64,000 bases of DNA from an uncultured Paracoccaceae bacterium. Lineage in GTDB: Bacteria > Pseudomonadota > Alphaproteobacteria > Rhodobacterales > Rhodobacteraceae. Made by a program: the position numbers and the translations under genes. The stretch spans positions 22,356-86,355 of the forward strand of contig CALBSG010000005.1 in NCBI GenBank assembly GCA_937927675.1, in the 5' to 3' direction. Below are positions 58,330 to 64,000 of the stretch, piece after piece. Each line of letters opens with the position of its first letter. Positions within the stretch are counted from its first letter, which is position 1. The notes beneath the pieces were generated by a model that was not told where the DNA came from, did not search any database, and saw only the letters and a program-made list of their open reading frames with translations.

Positions 58330-58899
58330 ATGCAGCTAGAACCGACCGCCCTGCCCGACGTTCTGGTTTTGACGCCGCGCCGGTTTGGTGATGCGCGGGG
58401 GTGGTTCAGCGAAAGCTGGAACGCCCAGACCTTTGCCGCAGCCGGGATCACCTTGGATTTCGTGCAGGACAATCATTCCTATTCGGCACAGAAAGGCACG
58501 CTGCGGGGGCTGCACTACCAATCCGCACCGCATGCACAAGACAAGCTGGTGCGTTGCACGCGGGGTGCGATTTTCGATGTCGCCGTGGATTACCGGGTGG
58601 GTTCCCCCCATTTCGGCCAATGGGTCGGGGTGGAGCTGACGGCGGACACCGGCAAACAATTGCTGGTGCCAAAGGGCTTTCTGCACGGCTTCCTGACCCT
58701 GACACCGGACACAGAGGTGCAGTACAAATGCACTGATGTTTATGCGCCGGCCTGCGATGGCGCGGTGCGCTGGGATGATCCTGATCTTGCGATCGACTGG
58801 CCCTTGGGCGGCGCGACGCCCCACCTGTCAGACAAGGATGCGGCGGCCCCCTTTGTTGCCCAGACCAAATCCCCATTCCTGTGGGAGCGCCGGGTATGA
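58330..58899 (+). CDS. rfbC: dTDP-4-dehydrorhamnose 3,5-epimerase
   Basis: Third enzyme of dTDP-L-rhamnose synthesis. The 189-residue cupin-fold protein has the family motifs FVQDNHSYSAQKGTLRGLHYQ (with the catalytic His) and LLVPKGFLHGFLTL (about residues 113-126). GAGGATCAG precedes the ATG at 58330; an upstream GTG at 58294 is less likely. First gene of the coupled rfbCBDA operon; its stop overlaps the rfbB start (ATGA). Confidence 0.95.
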   Translation: MQLEPTALPDVLVLTPRRFGDARGWFSESWNAQTFAAAGITLDFVQDNHSYSAQKGTLRGLHYQSAPHAQDKLVRCTRGAIFDVAVDYRVGSPHFGQWVGVELTADTGKQLLVPKGFLHGFLTLTPDTEVQYKCTDVYAPACDGAVRWDDPDLAIDWPLGGATPHLSDKDAAAPFVAQTKSPFLWERRV

Positions 58900-59936
58900 A
58901 ACTTCTGGTCACGGGAGGAGCGGGGTTTATTGGGTCTGCCGTGGTCCGCTTGGCGATTGGCCGCGGGCATGAGGTGGTCAACCTTGATGCGCTGACCTAT
59001 GCCGCCTGTCTGGAGAACGTCGCCAGCGTGGCAGGGTCGAACCTTTATTCTTTTGAACACGCCGATATCCGTGACCGGGCTGCACTGGACCGCATCTTTG
59101 CCGCCCACAAACCCGACGCGGTGATGCATCTGGCCGCGGAAAGCCATGTCGATCGGTCGATCGACGGCCCTGCGGATTTCATTGCAACGAATATCCTTGG
59201 CACCTTCAACATGCTGGAGGCCGCGCGCAGCTATTGGGCGACCGCGGGCCGGCCCGCCGGGTTCCGTTTTCACCACATCTCGACAGATGAGGTGTTTGGC
59301 TCGCTTGGCCCCACAGGCCAGTTCACCGAAACCACGCCCTACGATCCGCGCAGTCCCTATTCCGCCAGCAAAGCCTCGTCCGACCATCTGGTGCGGGCTT
59401 GGGCCGAAACCTATGGCCTGCCGGTCGTGATGACCAATTGCTCCAACAATTACGGCCCGTTCCACTTTCCGGAAAAGCTGGTGCCGGTGGTCATTCTGAA
59501 CGCGCTGGCCGGGCGGCCAATCCCGGTTTACGGCGCGGGCGACAATGTGCGCGATTGGCTTTATGTCGAAGATCATGCCGACGCGCTGCTCTTGGTCCTG
59601 CAAAAGGGCGTTCTGGGGCGCAGCTATAACATCGGCGGCGAGAATGAGCGCAGCAACATTGATCTGGTGCGCACAATCTGCGCGGTGCTGGACCGGCTCC
59701 GCCCCAAGACAACGCCCTATGCCGACCAGATCACCTTCGTGACAGACCGACCGGGCCATGATGCCCGTTATGCCATCGACCCGACCCGCATCCGCACCGA
59801 ACTCGGTTGGCGCCCGTCGGTCACGGTAGAGCAAGGTCTGGAGCGCACGGTGCAATGGTATCTCGACAATGAGGCGTGGTGGAAACCGCTGTTGTCGCGC
59901 GCAGGCGTCGGCACCCGGTTGGGAACCAAGGCATGA
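58896..59936 (+). CDS. rfbB: dTDP-glucose 4,6-dehydratase
   Basis: Second enzyme of the pathway, an extended SDR of 346 residues. Rossmann motif GGAGFIGSAVV, the active-site YSASKASSDHLV (Tyr, Lys) and the HISTDEVFGSLG segment with catalytic Asp-Glu are present. Translationally coupled to rfbC and rfbD by 4-bp overlaps. An in-frame start 15 bp earlier lies in rfbC. Confidence 0.96.
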   Translation: MKLLVTGGAGFIGSAVVRLAIGRGHEVVNLDALTYAACLENVASVAGSNLYSFEHADIRDRAALDRIFAAHKPDAVMHLAAESHVDRSIDGPADFIATNILGTFNMLEAARSYWATAGRPAGFRFHHISTDEVFGSLGPTGQFTETTPYDPRSPYSASKASSDHLVRAWAETYGLPVVMTNCSNNYGPFHFPEKLVPVVILNALAGRPIPVYGAGDNVRDWLYVEDHADALLLVLQKGVLGRSYNIGGENERSNIDLVRTICAVLDRLRPKTTPYADQITFVTDRPGHDARYAIDPTRIRTELGWRPSVTVEQGLERTVQWYLDNEAWWKPLLSRAGVGTRLGTKA

Positions 59937-60778
59937 CGGCGCTGGTCTTTGGCTCCACGGGTCAGGTGGCGTTGGAGTTGCAGCGGCGGCTGCCCGATGC
60001 TGTGTTTCTGCCCCGCGCTGCGGCTGATCTTGCGGACCCGGCCGCCTGCGCCGCTGCGATCCGGGCGCAGCGGCCCAGCCATGTCATCAATGCGGCCGCG
60101 TGGACGGCCGTCGATCGCGCGGAAACCGAAGAGGCGGCGGCGACCGTGGTGAATGCCGATGCGCCTGCGGCCATGGCCCAAGCCTGCGCCGATTTGGGTA
60201 TCCCGTTTTTGCACATCTCGACCGATTATGTCTTTGACGGCAGCGGCACCCGGCCCTTTACCCCCACTGACCCCACCGCCCCGATTGGGGCCTATGGCCG
60301 CTCCAAGGCCAAGGGCGAGGCGGGAGTTCGCGCCGCGGGTGGGGCGCATCTGATCCTGCGCACCAGTTGGGTCGTTTCGGCGCATGGGACGAATTTCGTC
60401 AAGACGATGCTGCGGCTGGGGGCGACCCGCGAAACGCTGTCCGTGGTCGCGGACCAGATCGGCGGGCCAACCCCGGCGGCGGATATCGCCCAGACCCTGA
60501 TCGCGGCAGCCCAAGCCATGCGGCAAGGCCATGTCGGCGGCACCCACCACCTCAGCGGTGCGCCCGATACCTCTTGGGCCGATTTCGCCCGGGAGATCAT
60601 GGCGCGGGCCGCCCTGCCCTGCCAGATCCTTGATATTCCGACCAGTGCCTATCCCACCCCCGCCCGCAGACCGCTGAACAGCCGTATGGATTGCAGTAGC
60701 CTGCACGCCGCCTTTGGGGTCAGCCGACCCGACTGGCAGCAGGGACTTGACCGCATTCTCAAGGAGCTTTCGATATGA
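59933..60778 (+). CDS. rfbD: dTDP-4-dehydrorhamnose reductase
   Basis: Final enzyme of the pathway, an NAD(P)H-dependent SDR of 281 residues. FGSTGQVALEL (Rossmann), ISTDYVFDGSG and YGRSKAKGE (Tyr, Lys) are visible. Its start and stop overlap rfbB and rfbA by 4 bp. The frame open from 59876 lies inside rfbB. Confidence 0.95.
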   Translation: MTALVFGSTGQVALELQRRLPDAVFLPRAAADLADPAACAAAIRAQRPSHVINAAAWTAVDRAETEEAAATVVNADAPAAMAQACADLGIPFLHISTDYVFDGSGTRPFTPTDPTAPIGAYGRSKAKGEAGVRAAGGAHLILRTSWVVSAHGTNFVKTMLRLGATRETLSVVADQIGGPTPAADIAQTLIAAAQAMRQGHVGGTHHLSGAPDTSWADFAREIMARAALPCQILDIPTSAYPTPARRPLNSRMDCSSLHAAFGVSRPDWQQGLDRILKELSI

Positions 60779-61665
60779 CACGCAAGGGCATCATTTTGGC
60801 CGGCGGCTCTGGTACCCGGCTTTATCCCATCACCTTTGGCGTCTCGAAACAGCTTCTGCCGGTCTATGACAAACCGATGATCTATTATCCGCTGTCGGTG
60901 CTGATGCTGGCCGGCATCCGCGAGGTCGCGATCATCACCACACCCCATGATCAGGACCAGTTCCGCCGCGCGCTTGGCGATGGGTCGCAATGGGGAATGT
61001 CCTTCACTTTCATCGCCCAACCCTCGCCCGATGGGCTGGCACAGGCTTTTATCCTCGCCGAGGATTTTCTGGACGGCGCGCCATCGGTGCTTGTCTTGGG
61101 CGACAACATCTTCTTCGGCCATGGCTTGCCCGAAATCCTGCAGATGGCGGATCAACAAGACACCGGCGGCACCGTCTTTGCCTATCGCGTCAGCGAGCCG
61201 GAACGCTATGGCGTGGTGGGGTTTGACGCCGAAAACAAAGTCACCAAGATCGTGGAAAAGCCGGTAAACCCACCGTCCAACTATGCAGTGACCGGGCTGT
61301 ACTTTGTCGATGGCACAGCCCCCGCCCGCGCCAAAACCATCAAACCATCGCCCCGCGGCGAGGTCGAGATCGTCGATCTTCTGCAATCTTACCTGGATGA
61401 AGGCACGCTGACGGTCCGCCAGATGGGGCGCGGCTATGCCTGGCTTGACACCGGCACCCACGGCAGCCTGCTGGACGCCGGAAACTTCGTCCGCACGCTG
61501 CAATCACGGCAGGGTCTGCAAGTCGGTTGCCCCGAAGAAATCGCCTTCCATGCAGGCTGGATCACCCGCGACGAGTTCGAAAAATGCGCAACCGTCGCGG
61601 CGAAATCGACCTATGGCCAGCACCTGATGAGCCTGCTGGCCGACGACAAACATCTGGAGCGTTAA
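60775..61665 (+). CDS. rfbA: Glucose-1-phosphate thymidylyltransferase
   Basis: First enzyme of dTDP-L-rhamnose synthesis, making dTDP-glucose from dTTP and glucose-1-phosphate. The 296-residue protein has GGSGTRLYPITFGVSKQLLPVYDKP at residues about 9-33, the metal-binding LGDNIFFGH, EKPVNPPSNYAVTGLYF and WLDTGTHGSLLDA. Last gene of the operon. The product feeds surface polysaccharides; the glycosyltransferase locus at 13.4-20.4 kb could be a user, but this is inference. Confidence 0.96.
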   Translation: MTRKGIILAGGSGTRLYPITFGVSKQLLPVYDKPMIYYPLSVLMLAGIREVAIITTPHDQDQFRRALGDGSQWGMSFTFIAQPSPDGLAQAFILAEDFLDGAPSVLVLGDNIFFGHGLPEILQMADQQDTGGTVFAYRVSEPERYGVVGFDAENKVTKIVEKPVNPPSNYAVTGLYFVDGTAPARAKTIKPSPRGEVEIVDLLQSYLDEGTLTVRQMGRGYAWLDTGTHGSLLDAGNFVRTLQSRQGLQVGCPEEIAFHAGWITRDEFEKCATVAAKSTYGQHLMSLLADDKHLER

Positions 61666-61970
61666 GCAGCCCTATCGCGCGATGCCCGTTCTTGGATCAT
61701 CGCCAGAACAGGATGATTACGGCGAGAGGCGCGACCAAACGGAAGGCATTAAGACACCCAAACTGACCACGAATGGGTTTCGAGGGGGGTATCGGGGGCG
61801 TCGTGTTTAGCGGGGCTACACCTGATCTTCAGCCAGAGGGCATGGGGTATTGCCCTTTCCTCCAAACCAGTCTGCCGCGTCGTGGCAGTCGATCATCAAC
61901 ATTCGTGAAGGCATGCCGTTTGGTACGCATGTCACATTTGGTCCATCCGATCCGCGGGTTCCATCTTGTT
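61666..61970. other. Intergenic stretch, nothing recognised
   Basis: 305 bp between convergent rfbA and metI. No ORF with family-like sequence, no clear terminator and no inverted repeats of note were seen. Short frames across it show no coding character. Confidence 0.6.
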
Positions 61971-62627
61971 TCACCCGCGATGCGCCAACCTTGTCACCAG
62001 ACGGTCACCAATCCACTGGATGCTGCAGACAAGCGCGATCAGCACCGCGACCACGGCCAGCATGGTGGCGGTCTCGAACCGTTGATAGCCGTAGCGGATG
62101 GCAATATCGCCAAGCCCGCCAGATCCCACCGCCCCGGCCATGGCCGAGGCGCCGATCAGCGTCACGATGGTGACGGTAAAGCCCGAGACCAGCCCCGGCA
62201 GGCTTTCCGGAATCAGCACTTCGCGGATGATTTGCAGGCGTGACGCCCCCATGGCGCGGGCGGCGTCGATCAGCGCCGCGTCCACTTCGCGCAGGGACAC
62301 TTCGGCGATGCGGGCGAAATAGGGGGTGGCAGCGATGGTCAAAGGCACAATCGCCGCCGCCATGCCAATGGCGCTGCCCACCAATAGCCGCGTTAACGGG
62401 ATCACCGCGACCAACAGGATGACAAAGGGCAAAGAGCGCAGGCCGTTCACTACAGCACCAAGGATGCGGTTCAGCGCGAGGTTTTCGTAAATTCCGCCCC
62501 GGTCGGTGGTCACCAGCACCAGCCCCAAAGGCAGACCGAAGGCAAAGGACAAGGCCCCGGAAACGCCGGTCATCAGCACGGTTTCCCAAAGCCCCTTGCC
62601 AATCAGTTCAATGAGTTGTGCGGACAT
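61971..62627 (-). CDS. metI: Methionine-type ABC importer permease MetI
   Basis: A 218-residue inner-membrane permease with five or six helices and the BPD_transp_1 loop ALIDAARAMGASRLQIIREVLIPESLPGLV, including the EAA motif typical of MetI. The start at 62627 lies 20 bp inside metN; the longer frame to 62843 is antisense of metN's end region. It pairs with MetN for D- and L-methionine uptake. Confidence 0.92.
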   Translation of the reverse strand: MSAQLIELIGKGLWETVLMTGVSGALSFAFGLPLGLVLVTTDRGGIYENLALNRILGAVVNGLRSLPFVILLVAVIPLTRLLVGSAIGMAAAIVPLTIAATPYFARIAEVSLREVDAALIDAARAMGASRLQIIREVLIPESLPGLVSGFTVTIVTLIGASAMAGAVGSGGLGDIAIRYGYQRFETATMLAVVAVLIALVCSIQWIGDRLVTRLAHRG

Positions 62628-63690
62628 GACCCACCACCTTTGCATCCAAAGTTTCCGCCCGCAGCCGCGCCAAAACGGCCTGCACGCGGGTTTGATCCAC
62701 TGGCCCCAGCGCCAGAAACAGCCGCCCGAAGGGCTGGCCCTGCACATCCGACAAACCGCCATGCAGCAGGCGTGGGGCCTGTCCGGTGGCGGCCTGCACC
62801 CAGGCCAGCACCGGCGCGCGGGCCAGATCGCCCACCAGATCAAGCTGCAAGATCGGCTCGGTTCCCTGCCCCGGCTGCACCAGTGCCGCCCGAAGATCGG
62901 CAGGCAGTTCCGGCACCAGCCCGCGGATCAGGCTTTCGGTCACGGCGTGGCGCGGGGCAAGCAGCACCCGCGCCACGTCGCCCTGTTCGACAATCCGCCC
63001 CGCATCCAGCACGGCAACCCGGTGGGCGATGCGGCGGACCACCTCCATCTCATGCGTGATCATCAGAATGGTCAGGCCAAGCTGGCGGTTCAGCCGCTGC
63101 AACAGGTCCAGAATGGACGCCGTGGTTTCAGGGTCCAAGGCCGAGGTCGCCTCATCCGACAACAGAAGAACAGGATCGGTCGCCAAAGCCCGCGCGATAC
63201 CGACGCGCTGCTTTTGCCCGCCCGACAGCCGCTGCGGATAGGCGGCGGCCTTGTCCGAAAGGCCGACAAGCTCCAACAACTCCGCCACCCGGTCCCGCCG
63301 CCGGGCCAGTGGCACCCCGGCAATCTTCAACGGCAGGCCGACGTTTTCCGCCACAGTGCGCGACGACAAAAGGTTGAAATGCTGAAAGATCATCCCCACC
63401 CGGCGCCGCAAGGGCTGCAACTGCGCTTCGGTCAGGTCGGTAATATCCTGCCCCGCCACAATCACCCGCCCGGCCTGCGGACGGTCCAGCCCGTTCAGGC
63501 AGCGGATCAGCGTCGACTTGCCCGCCCCCGACCGCCCGATCAGGCCGACAATCTCGCCCCGCGCAAGGCCGAGCGAAATGCCGTCCAGCGCCGGACGGTC
63601 CCCGAACCGGCGGGCCACATCGCGCAATTCGGCCACGAGGGGCGGCACTGGATGGGCAGGCAGGGCATCAGTCACGGCAGGCAGGATCAT
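62608..63690 (-). CDS. metN: Methionine-type ABC importer ATPase MetN
   Basis: A 360-residue ATPase with Walker A GRSGAGKST, signature LSGGQKQR, Walker B LLLSDEATSALD and THEM (switch His), plus a C-terminal NIL-like regulatory domain (about residues 265-345) that in MetN binds methionine and inhibits transport. The ATG at 63690 follows AAAGG; the TTG at 63705 is less likely. It overlaps metI by 20 bp, and metQ lies upstream. Confidence 0.92.
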   Translation of the reverse strand: MILPAVTDALPAHPVPPLVAELRDVARRFGDRPALDGISLGLARGEIVGLIGRSGAGKSTLIRCLNGLDRPQAGRVIVAGQDITDLTEAQLQPLRRRVGMIFQHFNLLSSRTVAENVGLPLKIAGVPLARRRDRVAELLELVGLSDKAAAYPQRLSGGQKQRVGIARALATDPVLLLSDEATSALDPETTASILDLLQRLNRQLGLTILMITHEMEVVRRIAHRVAVLDAGRIVEQGDVARVLLAPRHAVTESLIRGLVPELPADLRAALVQPGQGTEPILQLDLVGDLARAPVLAWVQAATGQAPRLLHGGLSDVQGQPFGRLFLALGPVDQTRVQAVLARLRAETLDAKVVGHVRTTH

Positions 63691-63767
63691 CTTGTGGCCT
63701 TTCAAATGGATGAAGGCCGGACCAGTGCGGGAGCGGCACCGATCCGGCCCATAAGGGGTGGTCTGGC

Positions 63768-64000
63768 TTACCAGGCGGAAATGCCCGTCCCCTTGTAGAC
63801 CTTGTCGAACTCAACCTTCACGGCGTCGTTTTGATAGGAGGCGACAAGATCCTTGACCCAAGCTTCATCCTTGCGGTCGGTGCGCACGCAGCGTTCGTCA
63901 AGCCATCGACCGAGTGCATCTTCGGAATCGAAGTACTCCGCCGTCGCCGCCTGCCGCCGCTTACTGACGGGCGCAACCCGCTTGAAGTCTTTGCGCGCCT
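63768..64000 (-). CDS. metQ: MetQ C-terminus, partial; upstream residues not MetQ-like
   Basis: The frame closed by TAA (63768-63770) encodes, in its last 40 or so residues, VRTDRKDEAWVKDLVASYQ, then DKVYKGTGISAW, matching the end of methionine-binding lipoproteins (NlpA/MetQ). The window cuts the gene at base 64000. The residues before this (about 63888 to the edge), containing AEYFDSEDALGRWLDERC, do not fit MetQ and resemble the C-terminus of P4-type phage primases. A recombination or assembly junction near 63888 is therefore suspected. Confidence 0.6.
   Translation of the reverse strand, partial: ARKDFKRVAPVSKRRQAATAEYFDSEDALGRWLDERCVRTDRKDEAWVKDLVASYQNDAVKVEFDKVYKGTGISAW

Noticed and set aside
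61666..61970. Possible transposase remnant between rfbA and metI
   Set aside because: A short minus-strand stretch looked faintly like a transposase end, but no motif or terminal repeat supports it.
62506..63798. 430-codon + strand open frame
   Set aside because: Antisense of metN, composed of His/Arg/Gln-rich shadow sequence.

Overview
The window is 64 kb of a high-GC alphaproteobacterial chromosome. A DUF2794 gene, an IalB-family protein, a PhyR/NepR/EcfG general stress response (GSR) locus, a clade I nos cluster and MocE-type ferredoxins together point to a denitrifying member of the Rhodobacteraceae (Rhodobacter/Tabrizicola/Pseudorhodobacter-like). No tRNA, rRNA, CRISPR array or intact transposon was seen.

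Layout. 1-13.4 kb is housekeeping: a 5'-truncated rnr, an MltB-family transglycosylase, cytochrome c', two I78 protease-inhibitor lipoproteins, adhC, rlmN, an IalB protein, a rhizobial-type asparaginase, DUF2794, NlpC/P60 and M17 peptidases, a beta carbonic anhydrase and a cupin. 13.4-20.4 kb is a surface-glycan locus: a GT-C membrane protein facing a tightly overlapping six-gene minus-strand operon (SDR, TIM-barrel isomerase, membrane GT2, FAD oxidoreductase, GtrA flippase-like protein, GtrB-like GT2).

20.6-33.2 kb is a GSR island. It holds phyR and divergent nepR-ecfG-sensor kinase, a second EcfG-like sigma factor, a 1374-residue hybrid kinase, several small envelope or hydrophilic proteins and a probable small RNA. 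By eye, ten sites match the sigma-EcfG consensus (GGAAC, 16-17 bp, then NGTT), almost all placed just upstream of these genes. Two overlap head-on inside a perfect inverted repeat between phyR and nepR.

33.4-42.6 kb is a complete nitrous oxide reductase cluster (DUF2946 gene, nosR Z D F Y L X), translationally coupled throughout except around nosZ. 42.6-58.1 kb is a carbohydrate (probably inositol or methyl-inositol) uptake and catabolism region. It has two ABC importers of the ribose/inositol class, two LacI regulators, iolG-like and iolI-like enzymes, and two parallel modules that each combine a membrane di-iron oxygenase/desaturase, a MocE Rieske ferredoxin and a non-canonical PanB-family protein. 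This resembles the moc rhizopine genes and is the best candidate for an uncharacterised pathway.

58.3-61.7 kb is the dTDP-L-rhamnose operon rfbC-B-D-A. 61.97-64 kb is a methionine-type ABC importer (metI, metN, end of metQ). The metQ reading frame appears to change into a P4-primase-like C-terminus about 110 bp before the window edge, suggesting a recombination or assembly junction. All starts, domains and promoters were read by eye; no homology search was run.
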